Below are positions 1 through 9,299 of a stretch of DNA of 64,000 nucleotides, piece after piece (within the stretch, counting starts at the first letter, position 1; every line of letters begins with the position of its first letter). The position numbers and the translations under genes were made by a program. The stretch is taken from the NCBI GenBank assembly GCA_002067205.1, contig MVQL01000210.1:167558-231557 (forward strand), given 5' to 3'. The notes under the pieces were generated by a model that ran no database searches, was not told the origin of the DNA, and saw only the letters and a program-made list of their open reading frames with translations. The DNA is from Pelotomaculum sp. PtaB.Bin104 (GTDB lineage Bacteria > Bacillota > Desulfotomaculia > Desulfotomaculales > Pelotomaculaceae).

Positions 1-148
1 TACTGCCCGCAATAGCATTTTCCCCCTTATGATTAGTGCGTAATTTTTTAGATCTCAAAGTTAATGTTAACGGGGATAGCTTTTTCGTTTAGGTATAAAA
101 CATTACCATTATGAAACATGCGCCAGTTAAGACGTGTTGTTGCTAGGT

Positions 149-2437
149 TTAATGAGCAATGTCATCATCAGAATGAGGCTGACCGGAGAAACTGACCCGC
201 CTTACATCATAAACATCCTTAATTCGCTTGATTCTATTAATGATAAAGTCGAGCTGGTCCAGGGCCTTCACATCCAACACCAAATCAATTATTGCTCCAT
301 GGTCTTTTTTCCCGCGGGCAGTAACCCAATTGGCGCTAATTTTTACTTCAGTCAGAACGGACATGACGTCACTAAGGAGGCCAGTGCGGTCCATGCCTGA
401 TACTTCGAGTTTAACTTGAAAAGGCTCTGTAAAATCCTTGTCCCAGACAACTTCTGCCAGACGCTCCCTTTCGGCCCGGATTGCATAAGCGATGTTTCTG
501 CAGTCGGCACGGTGGATCGAAACTCCCCGCCCCCTGGTGATATACCCGATGATTGGATCACCAGGAACTGGATTACAGCAATGGGATAATCTGATTAGCA
601 AATTGTCCACGCCTTTGACCCGGATGCCCTGGGTTGGCTTGCCCCAGCCGCTGGCAGGCCTAGCATCGCTGATCAAGGCCTGCACCTCTTCCGCTAACAG
701 GCCCTTTTTCTCAGCCCTGGCGTCTTCCAGCCGGATTTTCGCCAACAGGTTATTCGCCGTGATCACACCGTCACCGATTGCGGCATATATATCGTCGATA
801 GTTAAGATATTCAGCCGCTTGCCGAACTCCAGCAGTTTTTCGTTTTTAACCTGCTCCGGGTCTATCCCCTGCTTTTTAATTTCGCGGTCAACGCTTTCCT
901 TGCCCTTAAGGATATTTTCTTCACGTTGCTCTTTTTTAAACCACTGCCTGATTTTCGTCCTGGCCTGAGAAGTTTTGGTAAGGTTCAACCAGTCTCGCTT
1001 AGGGGCGCTGTTTTTTGATGTCAAGATTTCGATAATATCACCGTTTCTTAACTTGTAATCCAGTGGGACGATCCGGCCATTGACTTTTGCCCCGATGCAG
1101 CGGTGACCTACTGCCGTGTGAATGCGGTAAGCGAAATCAAGGGGCATTGACCCCGCTGTTAGTTCGACCACATCTCCTTTGGGTGAAAAAACAAAAACCG
1201 TGTCTTCAAACAGGTCAATTTTAAGGCTCTCCATAAACTCTCTGGCATCGCCCAGGTCGTGCTGCCACTCCAGCAACTGGCGTAGCCAGGCTAACTTTTT
1301 ATCAAAGTCACGGTCCCCACGACCTCCCTCTTTATAGCGCCAGTGGGCGGCAATACCATAATCAGCAGTGCGGTGCATCTCCCAGGTGCGAATTTGTATT
1401 TCAAGGGGCTCCCCGTTCGGTCCGAGTACAGTAGTATGCAAAGACTGGTACATATTAGACTTGGGCATGGCGATATAATCTTTAAACCGCCCGGGTATGG
1501 GGGTCCACAAGGTGTGAACGATACCAAGGGTGGCATAACAGTCCCGTACAGTTTGAACCAGGCAACGCACAGCCATAACATCATATATTTCGTTAAATTC
1601 CTTTTGCTGCCTTTTCATTTTTTCATTTATACTATATAGGTGTTTCGGTCGGCCTGCGATCTCGGCTATAATCCCCATCGTGGCCAATTTGTCCTTCAAT
1701 ATCGAGCTGACCGAGTTAATATACTCCTCACGCTTGCCCCTGGTCTTAGCAATTTTATCAACCAGCTCAAAGTACTTTTCAGGATCAATATACCGAAAGG
1801 CTAGATCCTCCAGCTCCCACTTGATTGTGGAAATCCCCAGGCGGTGGGCCAGCGGAGCAAATATTTCCAGTGTCTCCCTTGATATTTCGATCTGCTTGGC
1901 TGCCGGGTGATATTTTAATGTGCGCATGTTGTGCAGGCGGTCAGCCAGTTTGATCAGGATCACTCTGATGTCTTTGGCCATGGCCAGAAACATTTTACGT
2001 AAGTTTTCTGCCTGCTGTTCTTCCTTGGACACATACTCGATCCGGCTGAGTTTGGTCACTCCATCCACCAGGAGGGCCACCTCTCCCCCAAAGCGTTCGG
2101 CAATATCAGGAAGGGTTATCCCAGTGTCTTCCACAACATCGTGGAGCAGCGCCGCCACCAGCGTTTCTTGATCCAATTCGAGTTCAGCCAGGATCTTGGC
2201 CACCTCCACCGGGTGGACGATATATGGATCACCGGAATATCTTTTCTGTTCTCGGTGCGCGGCCTCAGCTAACAGAAAAGCGTCACTGATAATTGAAACA
2301 TCTGCTTTAGCACGATTATCCTTTAATTTTTGCAGCAGGTCCTTCAATAGCGCTCCGCTGTCAATAGTATTACTCACTCCCGGCGCTGCCGCTTTACCTG
2401 AGGAGCTAATATCAGCAGATGTTTCCATTATAATCAT
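149..2437 (-). CDS. relA: RelA/SpoT-family (p)ppGpp synthetase/hydrolase
   Basis: Bifunctional stringent-response enzyme: makes (p)ppGpp from GTP/GDP and ATP and hydrolyses it. 762 aa, the usual full length. An N-terminal HD hydrolase domain carries HREQKRYSGDPYIVHP and the HD pair in ALLHDVVEDTG (about residues 61-105). A synthetase domain follows (RPKHLYSINEKMKR, then YDVMAVRC), then a TGS domain (VFVFSPKGDVVELTAG, about residue 415) and a C-terminal ACT domain starting near VKLEVSGMDRTGLL. It lies 37 bp downstream of recJ on the same strand, so the two are probably cotranscribed. The start could be the first ATG or the one three codons later; the upstream AAAGG is close to the first. The hydrolase motif is intact, so the protein should be bifunctional. 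Confidence 0.97.
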   Translation of the reverse strand: MIIMETSADISSSGKAAAPGVSNTIDSGALLKDLLQKLKDNRAKADVSIISDAFLLAEAAHREQKRYSGDPYIVHPVEVAKILAELELDQETLVAALLHDVVEDTGITLPDIAERFGGEVALLVDGVTKLSRIEYVSKEEQQAENLRKMFLAMAKDIRVILIKLADRLHNMRTLKYHPAAKQIEISRETLEIFAPLAHRLGISTIKWELEDLAFRYIDPEKYFELVDKIAKTRGKREEYINSVSSILKDKLATMGIIAEIAGRPKHLYSINEKMKRQQKEFNEIYDVMAVRCLVQTVRDCYATLGIVHTLWTPIPGRFKDYIAMPKSNMYQSLHTTVLGPNGEPLEIQIRTWEMHRTADYGIAAHWRYKEGGRGDRDFDKKLAWLRQLLEWQHDLGDAREFMESLKIDLFEDTVFVFSPKGDVVELTAGSMPLDFAYRIHTAVGHRCIGAKVNGRIVPLDYKLRNGDIIEILTSKNSAPKRDWLNLTKTSQARTKIRQWFKKEQREENILKGKESVDREIKKQGIDPEQVKNEKLLEFGKRLNILTIDDIYAAIGDGVITANNLLAKIRLEDARAEKKGLLAEEVQALISDARPASGWGKPTQGIRVKGVDNLLIRLSHCCNPVPGDPIIGYITRGRGVSIHRADCRNIAYAIRAERERLAEVVWDKDFTEPFQVKLEVSGMDRTGLLSDVMSVLTEVKISANWVTARGKKDHGAIIDLVLDVKALDQLDFIINRIKRIKDVYDVRRVSFSGQPHSDDDIAH

Positions 2438-2474
2438 AATCCTTTACTTTAATTTAAGGCTGGGATTATTATCT

Positions 2475-5186
2475 TTATGCCATTAAAAAACGGCGTAAAC
2501 AATCAACTGGTTCTGTTAGTAATGTATTCATCCAGGCAGTTGATTCTTCTTTGATGCGGTGCAGACGACGGTACGTTTTTGATCCGGTTAAATTCTGTTT
2601 TACCCTGGGGGCGGTCAGAAGACTAATTTTATAAACTCTCCCCTTTTTTACGGTCAACATGAGGCCAAGTTCCGTAAATATTTTTAGAGCAACGGTTATG
2701 GTTATCTCGTGGGCTCCGGTATAACCAGCGTTAGACATTTCTTTGGCGGCCCGGTCAAGATCAAGGAAAAATTGCCTGGTTGCGCCGGCCTGCCTGCGTA
2801 ACATAGCGTAAACAAAAGCCAATCGCTCCCGATCCGGCGCCAGCATTTCCAGACTGGTTAAATTGCTCTGCAGGTCTTTTCGACCATAAAACAGGTAGAC
2901 CTTGCCCCCAGTTTTTACTATATTGTTTAGATATTTAAAAAATTTTAAATCATAGGGTAGGTGATAAATTATCACTTGTTCCAGATTAAGACTTGACCAC
3001 CAGGCGAATGCCGGGGTGGTCACCAAGGCCTGCAGCGCTCCGGCCTTAAACCGGGCCATGTTTTCGGCTACCTTTTTTTCCGGTAAGAGCTGGTGGCAAA
3101 AAGCTGCCTTATCCTGCCGGGAAGGGCTGTCATCTTGTAAAAAGTAGGCGGTTTCAATAGTCTGGTAGCCGCACGCGGTAATTACCAGCGAAGGACCTGC
3201 CCTGCCCACCAGTTCACGGAGCTTAAGCTGTCGCTCTATAGCATCACGCCAGTCTACCAATTCAATTTTTCTTCGCTCCATGCTGCTGATTGGTTCAAGC
3301 ACGCCAGTTACCGCCGGCATTTCTATTTCTTTTAGTGTGGTAAGTAAAAATTCGGGAGTAAAGAGTTCATGATTTTTTTCCAGCAAGCTGCGCGTAGTCC
3401 CAAGAAAGGGCTCAGCAAGCTCGTCTCCCGCAGCAATTTCTTGTCCGGTTAATTCCAGCACTGCCGGCAAGCCCAGGTCTTTCACTTCTAACTGCAGCGA
3501 ACGGTGGCCTTTGTATTCATTAACCCCGGGCGCAAAAGCCAGGTCCACCACCTCTTTTTTGGCCAGAGCCTCGGTGAAGACGCCAAGGTTAAAGCCAATG
3601 CTGTCTAGAATTACCTCCCCGGAGCGCAAGCGCATCTTTAAGTGGGAAGAGTTCCTGCCTACCCTCCGGTAAGCGAGTACCGCGGCCTCCCGGCAACCAA
3701 GCAGCGGGGCCGGGTTGCTGTGGCCAAAAGGCTGCAGGAGATTGATTTCATTGACCAGCTCCTCGGAAACCTGAGCTATATCAATTAAGCCGTCAACATC
3801 CAAACCGGGCCTCAGCTGCTCCTCTTCCAGCATCTGATCGGCGTAGGCGCTAATGGCTTGACAAAACTCCTCGAGACGGTCGGTAACAATGGTTAAGCCT
3901 GCTGCCATGGCATGCCCACCGGCGCTTAGCAGGTATTCCTGACAGTGGGAAATAGCCTGATAAATATTAAAACCAGGCACACTTCTCGCAGACCCCCGCC
4001 CTTTTTCGCCCTCAATGGCGATTAAGATTACCGGTCGGTAAAAACGGTCTACCAGCCTTGATGCGACAATACCGATTACCCCCTGGTGCCACCCAACTGA
4101 ATGTAGAACAATGATCTTTCCTGCCGCCAGGGCAGGTTGACTCTCTAAAATTTGCATGGCCTCTTCCAGCACAGTGGCTTCCAGCTCTTGTCTGCGCTGG
4201 TTGCCCTGATGTAGTGCATTGGCCAACTCCGCAGCCTCACTAACTGAGTCCGTGAGTAAAAGCCGGACCGCCAGGTCGGGGCTGCCGATACGTCCCGCCG
4301 CATTAAGGCGTGGCGCCAACCTGAAGCCGACCTCATCTGCACCCAGGCATGCAGGATCTACCCCGCTTACCTTGAGCAGAGCTTGCAATCCGGGCCTCAC
4401 GGTATGGGCTAGCCTGGTTAAGCCATGCTTGACCAGAATCCGGTTTTCCCCGAATAGAGGCACAATATCGGCTATGGTCCCCAGGCAGGCCAGGTCCAGA
4501 TAGTCCAGCCAGGCATGTTTTTCCGCACCAGCAGCCTCCAAAAGGGCTTGGGCAAATTTAAGCGCTACTCCAACCCCGGCTAAACCTGTAAACGGGTAGT
4601 TGCTGTCCAGCCTTTTGGGATTGAGCACAGCGACCGCCCGTGGCAACACCGGTGGAGGCTCGTGGTGATCAGTGACGATCAGCTCCATTCCATTTTGTTC
4701 CGTCCAGGCTGCTTCCGCAGTCGCGCTAATGCCACAATCAACGGTGACTACCAGGTTGGTACCCCTCTCCCTAGCCTGCTGCAGGATATCCTGGCGCAGA
4801 CCGTAGCCATGCTCCAGTCGGTTCGGGATAAAATAGACGGATCTCGCGCCCAGGCGTTGGGTAACCAGCAGAAGCAGGACTGTGGCCGTTATGCCGTCCG
4901 TGTCATAGTCACCATAAATTAATATATTTTCACCAGCCTGTACTGCCTGGAGTACACGGGCAACTGCTTCCTTCATATCCCTTAACAGAAGCGGGCTATG
5001 CAGTTGCTCCAGCGCACAGGTCAAGAAGGCGCTGCCTTGTTCAACTGTATATATGCCCCGGTTAATCAGCAGTTGAGCGGTAATTGTAGAAATCCCCAGA
5101 TTGTGTGCAAGAATTTGTTGTAAGGTGGGAGCAGGTGTTTTTATACGCCAAATTTTTTGTTGTCTTGCTGGTAGTTTATATTCCAT
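2475..5186 (-). CDS. recJ: Single-stranded-DNA-specific exonuclease RecJ
   Basis: 5'-3' single-strand DNA exonuclease of RecF-pathway recombination and mismatch repair. About 903 aa from the ATG chosen here (MEYKLPARQQKIW). The frame is open for another 53 codons upstream, but that extension looks non-coding. DHH-phosphoesterase motifs are visible: ILIYGDYDTDGIT, VVTVDCGISA and LIVTDHHEPPP, then the DHHA1 part with GGHAMAAGLTI. A long C-terminal extension of about 330 residues is common in Clostridia RecJ. No good Shine-Dalgarno sequence precedes the start, which makes the exact N-terminus less certain than the identity. It sits between a cation-efflux gene and relA, all on the minus strand. 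Confidence 0.95.
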   Translation of the reverse strand: MEYKLPARQQKIWRIKTPAPTLQQILAHNLGISTITAQLLINRGIYTVEQGSAFLTCALEQLHSPLLLRDMKEAVARVLQAVQAGENILIYGDYDTDGITATVLLLLVTQRLGARSVYFIPNRLEHGYGLRQDILQQARERGTNLVVTVDCGISATAEAAWTEQNGMELIVTDHHEPPPVLPRAVAVLNPKRLDSNYPFTGLAGVGVALKFAQALLEAAGAEKHAWLDYLDLACLGTIADIVPLFGENRILVKHGLTRLAHTVRPGLQALLKVSGVDPACLGADEVGFRLAPRLNAAGRIGSPDLAVRLLLTDSVSEAAELANALHQGNQRRQELEATVLEEAMQILESQPALAAGKIIVLHSVGWHQGVIGIVASRLVDRFYRPVILIAIEGEKGRGSARSVPGFNIYQAISHCQEYLLSAGGHAMAAGLTIVTDRLEEFCQAISAYADQMLEEEQLRPGLDVDGLIDIAQVSEELVNEINLLQPFGHSNPAPLLGCREAAVLAYRRVGRNSSHLKMRLRSGEVILDSIGFNLGVFTEALAKKEVVDLAFAPGVNEYKGHRSLQLEVKDLGLPAVLELTGQEIAAGDELAEPFLGTTRSLLEKNHELFTPEFLLTTLKEIEMPAVTGVLEPISSMERRKIELVDWRDAIERQLKLRELVGRAGPSLVITACGYQTIETAYFLQDDSPSRQDKAAFCHQLLPEKKVAENMARFKAGALQALVTTPAFAWWSSLNLEQVIIYHLPYDLKFFKYLNNIVKTGGKVYLFYGRKDLQSNLTSLEMLAPDRERLAFVYAMLRRQAGATRQFFLDLDRAAKEMSNAGYTGAHEITITVALKIFTELGLMLTVKKGRVYKISLLTAPRVKQNLTGSKTYRRLHRIKEESTAWMNTLLTEPVDCLRRFLMA

Positions 5187-5310
5187 TGTAAAAAAATTAT
5201 AATCGACAATGTGCTCTTTGGCAATGTATTCAAATTCAAAACAAGACCAGAGCATGCTGGTTGAAACGTAAAGGCACGAGAATTCTGGTCGGTGGACAGT
5301 TCTTGTGCTA

Positions 5311-6255
5311 TTATATCTCCCGCCTGGAGATACAAAACCTTTCATATAGCGAGTTCTTTACTTGCCCCAATCCACCCTGTCTACATTCGGTACAATTTTC
5401 ACGGCAGGGCTCAGTATGGATCAAGACGTGGACATCAAGTAAGCGCCGGCGCATATCTTCCTCAATCAGCTCACATAATTGATGCGCTCGGTTTATCTCC
5501 AACCCTGCGGGCACCACCAGATGCAGGTCCACATAGCGCTGCGAGCCTGCTTTTCTGGTCCTCAGCTTGTGAAATTCAACAAACTCCAAGGAATATTTGG
5601 CGAGCACCTCTTTAATCACACGCTCTTCAGATTCCGGCAAGCTGACGTCTAAAATGCTTAACATTGATTCCCTGATTAACTTGACCGCGGCCCTTAAGAT
5701 CAAAAGGGACACCAGGATGGCGATCAGCGGGTCGATTATCGTCAAGCCAGTCAACTTAATCGCAATTATTCCAACCAGAACGCTCAGCGATGTATACACA
5801 TCGGTAAGCAAATGCCAAGCGTCGGCCACCAGGGCGGGTGAATCAGTCCTCAATCCGGTCACAAACAATTTCCTGGATACAATAAAATTGATTACAGCCG
5901 AAGCCCCCATTACTGCTGCACCCAGGTCTAGTGATTTAATTTCGGCCTGGCCAAAAAGCTTAGGCCAGGCGTTCAGAACAATGTATACGGCAGCGCCAAG
6001 GATTAATAGCGCCTCGGCAATCCCGGCCACATTCTCGAACTTGCCGTGCCCATACTGGTGCCGTCTGTCAGCCGGCATGGAAGACTTTCTAACAGAAAAA
6101 AAGGCAATTAAAGAGGCAATTAAATCCAACCCGGAGTGAACAGCCTCAGATATAACACTGACAGAATTCATCGATATGCCGATGGCCAGCTTAGCTAGGG
6201 TTAGTATTGTGTTTGAAGCAATTGACAAAGTAGCTACTTTGACCTTTTGATTCAT
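5311..6255 (-). CDS. Cation diffusion facilitator (CDF) family metal efflux transporter
   Basis: Membrane antiporter of the CDF/ZnT family that exports divalent metals (Zn, Co, Ni, Fe or Mn). About 314 aa. The start MNQKVKVATLSIASN is preceded by GGAG about ten bases upstream; the frame stays open upstream, but that stretch is the RNA leader. It has six predicted membrane segments. The metal-site Asp pairs are visible as HSGLDLIAS in TM2 and ADAWHLLTDVYTS in TM5, and a DHRRHQYGHGKFE-like loop reads DRRHQYGHGKFENV. A cytoplasmic domain of about 80 residues (SLEFVEFHKLRTRKAG) follows. The C-terminus ends with a Cys-rich CRENCTECRQGG tail that could bind metal. Substrate is not decidable from sequence. 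A structured 5' leader suggests metal-responsive control. Confidence 0.93.
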   Translation of the reverse strand: MNQKVKVATLSIASNTILTLAKLAIGISMNSVSVISEAVHSGLDLIASLIAFFSVRKSSMPADRRHQYGHGKFENVAGIAEALLILGAAVYIVLNAWPKLFGQAEIKSLDLGAAVMGASAVINFIVSRKLFVTGLRTDSPALVADAWHLLTDVYTSLSVLVGIIAIKLTGLTIIDPLIAILVSLLILRAAVKLIRESMLSILDVSLPESEERVIKEVLAKYSLEFVEFHKLRTRKAGSQRYVDLHLVVPAGLEINRAHQLCELIEEDMRRRLLDVHVLIHTEPCRENCTECRQGGLGQVKNSLYERFCISRREI

Positions 6256-6375
6256 ACCACAAAACTCCAAATATATAAAATAGCCCGCGGGTTGCATCTC
6301 AGTATTACACTGATGTAGTCCCACGGGCATAACCGTTGCCTGACGGCCCAGCAGATTTTCAGCCTGACTTATTTT
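6256..6375 (-). promoter_or_regulatory. Structured 5' leader of the CDF gene, candidate metal riboswitch with terminator
   Basis: The ~120-nt leader between the predicted transcription start and the CDF ATG holds two alternative folds. A 9-bp GC-rich stem pairs 6320-6328 (GCCCGTGGG in RNA sense) with 6283-6291 (CCCGCGGGC) and is followed by TATTTTATATATTT, as in an intrinsic terminator. It encloses a second hairpin (CAT-CAGT ... ACTG-AG-ATG). An upstream stem (CCGT/ACGG at 6343-6346/6333-6336), extended by GGG at 6347-6349 pairing with CCC at 6325-6327, would consume the 5' arm of the terminator, so the folds exclude each other. Two GGCAAC/TGCAACC-type unpaired motifs lie at the junctions. 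The NiCo (czcD) riboswitch class is known upstream of CDF genes in Firmicutes; assignment to it is inference. Confidence 0.5.
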
Positions 6376-6381
6376 AAGAGT

Positions 6382-6410
6382 AGTATAGCACAAGTTACCT
6401 GTTGCGACAA
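6382..6410 (-). promoter_or_regulatory. Sigma-A-type promoter of the CDF leader
   Basis: In minus-strand sense, TTGTCG (6405-6410) is followed by a 17-bp spacer and TATACT (6382-6387). This is close to the TTGACA-17-TATAAT consensus and would start transcription near 6375, just ahead of the structured leader. Confidence 0.6.
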
Positions 6411-6441
6411 CCGGTGTCCAAGCCCCTATCCAAAAACAAAT

Positions 6442-6471
6442 TTGACATGACCGAGTCATTGCATTTAGAAT
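6442..6471 (+). promoter_or_regulatory. Sigma-A-type promoter of the bifunctional-nuclease gene
   Basis: TTGACA at 6442-6447 and TAGAAT at 6466-6471, separated by 18 bp, about 45 bp before the ATG of the downstream plus-strand gene. It lies back to back with the CDF leader promoter. Confidence 0.6.
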
Positions 6472-6515
6472 AAATAGTACTAATGAAGTTATATTATTAG
6501 TAAGAAGGTGATGCC

Positions 6516-6995
6516 ATGGTACCGGTCAAAGTAAGAGAATTAGCCTGTGACTTGATGATGAATCCGGTTGTTTTATTAATTGATGAAACTGAGGAAAAAG
6601 CGTTGCCGATTTGGGTAGGGCCCTTCGAAGCACAATCTATTTCACTTGCCCTGCAAGGAATCTGTCTTGAACGACCGCTTACCCATGATTTGCTGATAGG
6701 AATCTGCGAGCGGCTGGAGACCAGGCTAAACATGATTATTATCAACGATGTGATTGATGGAACCTATCTTGCCGAGTTGCACCTGTGGCGCCGCAACAAA
6801 GAACTGGTTATAGACGCCCGGCCTAGTGATGCCATCGCCCTGGCAGTTCGCGCCCAGGCGCCGATTTACTTGAGTGATAAAGTAGCTCAAGACTTTCTAG
6901 CAATTAATGACCTGCTCAATGAGGAGCAACAGCAAGAGCTAAGAAAAATTCTTGAGTCCGGACGGCCCGGTGAGTTAAAGAAAGCCGTGCACTAA
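6516..6995 (+). CDS. Bifunctional nuclease (BFN/DUF151) family protein
   Basis: 159-aa protein of the DUF151 family, typical length for bacterial members. The hallmark core runs from LLIDETEEKALPIWVG (residues 23-38) to DARPSDAIALAVRAQAPIYL (about residues 98-117). Plant members were reported to have DNase and RNase activity; the bacterial role is not settled. The start ATG follows AAGAAGGTG. It is transcribed alone from a good sigma-A promoter, divergent from the CDF gene and convergent with recN. Confidence 0.9.
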   Translation: MVPVKVRELACDLMMNPVVLLIDETEEKALPIWVGPFEAQSISLALQGICLERPLTHDLLIGICERLETRLNMIIINDVIDGTYLAELHLWRRNKELVIDARPSDAIALAVRAQAPIYLSDKVAQDFLAINDLLNEEQQQELRKILESGRPGELKKAVH

Positions 6996-7138
6996 TTAAT
7001 CCCGGCCTTTTTATCCGCTGCCGTAACATCAGTGAAAAAATGCAATGGACCGGACGGCACCTTAAAATATGATGTCATGTATCTCGCTCAAATCTGCCGC
7101 CACATTAAAGCATAGCATGCCTTCAAACAAATGATGCC

Positions 7139-8830
7139 TCAGTCAATACTTCTAGCTCTCCTCAGCAATTGGCCAGCGTGGCAACGGGTTATTTCAGTAA
7201 CTTCTTTACCCCCCAGCATTTTTGCCAGTTCTTCAACCCTACCAGACAAATCAAGCGTTTCCACCTTTGTGACTGTACGGTTTTCCGCCAACTCCTTACT
7301 TACCCGGTGGTGAGCGTTGGCATATCCAGCTATTTGTGCGGCATGTGTCACACATACAACCTGGCGGGTATCGCTGATTTTAGCCAGCTTTTCCGCGACA
7401 GCATGCAGAGTCAGGCCACCGATACCGCTATCCACTTCGTCAAAAATCAATACTGGAATATCATCAACATTGGCCAATAGTGCCTTCAGGGTCAGCATCA
7501 GCCTGGACAGCTCGCCCCCAGAGGCAATTTTGGCCAGGGGTTTTAACGGTTCCCCGGGGTTTGGTGAAATCAGGAATTCTATTCGCTCAGCCCCGGTGCG
7601 GCTAGGCCGGTCTAATTCTGTGAAAGCTACCTGGAACTCTACCCGCTCCATTTCAAGGCTGGCCAGCTCACGGGACACCTCAGTTTCCAATTTTTTTGCC
7701 GCCATCCGGCGAGCTGCGCTTAATTTCAAAGCGGCACTGTGATAAGCCTCTTTGAAAATTTTTAGCTTTTCGCCTATCGCCTCCGCTTGTTCCGCCCCAC
7801 TGTCCAGTTGCTCAATTTCGCCCCTGGCAAAATCCAGGTAATCTAATATTTCCTGCAGGTCTCTATTATATCTTTTTTTCAGTCTGCCCAGGACTGCCAG
7901 CCGGTCTTCCACTGCCTCCAGCCGCTGCGGATTATGTTCTACCCTGTCGCTAAAATTAGCCAACTCTCTGGCGCCGTCCTCTACCTGGTAAAGTACACTT
8001 TCCAGCGTTTCCCGCACAGGTTCAAGGCGTTCATCGATAAGTACCAGGCTTTTTACCGATTCCAGGCTGCGAGATAATAAGTCCGTTACCGAGTAATGAC
8101 CTTGACTGCCCTCATATAGCAGGGTATAAGACTCGCTGGCCAGAAGTTTAATTTTTTCCGCGTTGACCAGCAGCTTTTTCTCAGCCAGCAATTGATTGTC
8201 TTCACCCGCTTTCGGATCAACCTGTTCGATTTCATTGATCTGGTAGCGCAGCAGTTCAGCTTGCTGGGTCCTTTCTTCTGCACTATTGCGGAGTTGCTCA
8301 AAAGTATCCAGTGTCTCCTCCCACCTGGTGTATGCCGCCTCCACTGCAGTTTTTGCTTCGAAAAGAGGAAGCCCGCCAAAGCGGTCCAGCAGATAGCGGT
8401 GCCGGTCCCCTTCGAGGAGGGAGTGCTGTTCGTGCTGTACGTGCAGGTCAACCAGGCAGCGCCCTGTATGGCGGTAAAAGTTTAAGGTCACCACCTGCCC
8501 GTTCAGGCGACAGGTATTCTTGCCGGAAAGGTTAATTTCCCTGGACATAATCAAAACATTGTCCTCAGGGGGCTCAATGCCCTGCTCTTCAAGCAGCGAA
8601 ATAATGCTTTTGTTTTGGCTGATATCAAAAGCAGCCTGTACCAGCGCTTTCTCGGATCCGGTGCGGATTAGCCCTCCGGTGGCACGTCCGCCCAGGGCCA
8701 ACTGCAAGGCGTTAATGATAATTGACTTCCCTGATCCGGTTTCTCCGGTAAGAATATTTAAGCCATTTTGGAAATCAATAGTTAACGAGTCGATTAGCAT
8801 AAAATTTTTAATAAACAGGTTCTGCAGCAT
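7139..8830 (-). CDS. recN: DNA repair protein RecN
   Basis: SMC-like ATPase that acts early in double-strand break repair. About 563 aa from ATG at 8830, preceded by AGGGGGTGAAAAA; a longer in-frame reading upstream overlaps argR and is not needed. Walker A GETGSGKS lies near residue 30. The coiled-coil arms fill roughly residues 150-370 (QLRNSAEERTQQAELLRYQ and following). The ABC signature region is KIASGGELSRLMLTLK and Walker B is VLIFDEVDSGIGG. It starts 4 bp after the end of argR, the classical argR-recN arrangement. Confidence 0.97.
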   Translation of the reverse strand: MLQNLFIKNFMLIDSLTIDFQNGLNILTGETGSGKSIIINALQLALGGRATGGLIRTGSEKALVQAAFDISQNKSIISLLEEQGIEPPEDNVLIMSREINLSGKNTCRLNGQVVTLNFYRHTGRCLVDLHVQHEQHSLLEGDRHRYLLDRFGGLPLFEAKTAVEAAYTRWEETLDTFEQLRNSAEERTQQAELLRYQINEIEQVDPKAGEDNQLLAEKKLLVNAEKIKLLASESYTLLYEGSQGHYSVTDLLSRSLESVKSLVLIDERLEPVRETLESVLYQVEDGARELANFSDRVEHNPQRLEAVEDRLAVLGRLKKRYNRDLQEILDYLDFARGEIEQLDSGAEQAEAIGEKLKIFKEAYHSAALKLSAARRMAAKKLETEVSRELASLEMERVEFQVAFTELDRPSRTGAERIEFLISPNPGEPLKPLAKIASGGELSRLMLTLKALLANVDDIPVLIFDEVDSGIGGLTLHAVAEKLAKISDTRQVVCVTHAAQIAGYANAHHRVSKELAENRTVTKVETLDLSGRVEELAKMLGGKEVTEITRCHAGQLLRRARSID

Positions 8831-8834
8831 TTTT

Positions 8835-9299
8835 TCACCCCCTGAGCAAGTTCTCAAACCTTTTCTGTACAGACACAGCAAACTGCTTTGGCTTGATCAC
8901 CACCAGGATTGTGTCATCACCGCCTACTGTGCCGATTATTTCCTCCCAACCGGCCTGATCTATCGCCAGCGCCACACCCTGCGCCCCACCAGGATGGGTT
9001 TTGATAACTATCAAATTTTCACTGAGATCAACCCCGACTACAGAGTCACGGAAGAGACGGCCCAGGCGGTCCTCTGCACGGGAAGCAGGCTGATCAGCAG
9101 GCAGTATGTATCTAAAGAGATGTTTTCCACAGGGTATTTTAATTATTCCTAGCTCCTTGATATCTCTTGAAATAGTTGCCTGAGTCACATCAAGGCCGGC
9201 GTTCTTTAGCATAGCGGCAAGGTCCCTCTGATTTTCAATTTTTTCCCGTCCGATAAGTTCCAGAATTTCACGCTGCCGCCTGGCTTTCATTAATTTCAC
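8835..9299 (-). CDS. argR: Arginine repressor ArgR
   Basis: 154-aa hexameric arginine-dependent regulator of arginine synthesis and catabolism genes. An N-terminal winged helix (RQREILELIGREKIENQRDL ... DVTQATISRDIKELGI) is followed by the C-terminal arginine-binding/oligomerization domain with GTVGGDDTILVV. A GTG start overlaps the stop of the upstream methyltransferase (GTGA), and an ATG lies three codons later; both follow GAGGAAGGAGG. Confidence 0.96.
   Translation of the reverse strand: MKLMKARRQREILELIGREKIENQRDLAAMLKNAGLDVTQATISRDIKELGIIKIPCGKHLFRYILPADQPASRAEDRLGRLFRDSVVGVDLSENLIVIKTHPGGAQGVALAIDQAGWEEIIGTVGGDDTILVVIKPKQFAVSVQKRFENLLRG

Noticed and set aside
134..419. Plus-strand frames near the left edge
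   Set aside because: They lie antisense within the C-terminal ACT region of relA and have no RBS or known similarity.
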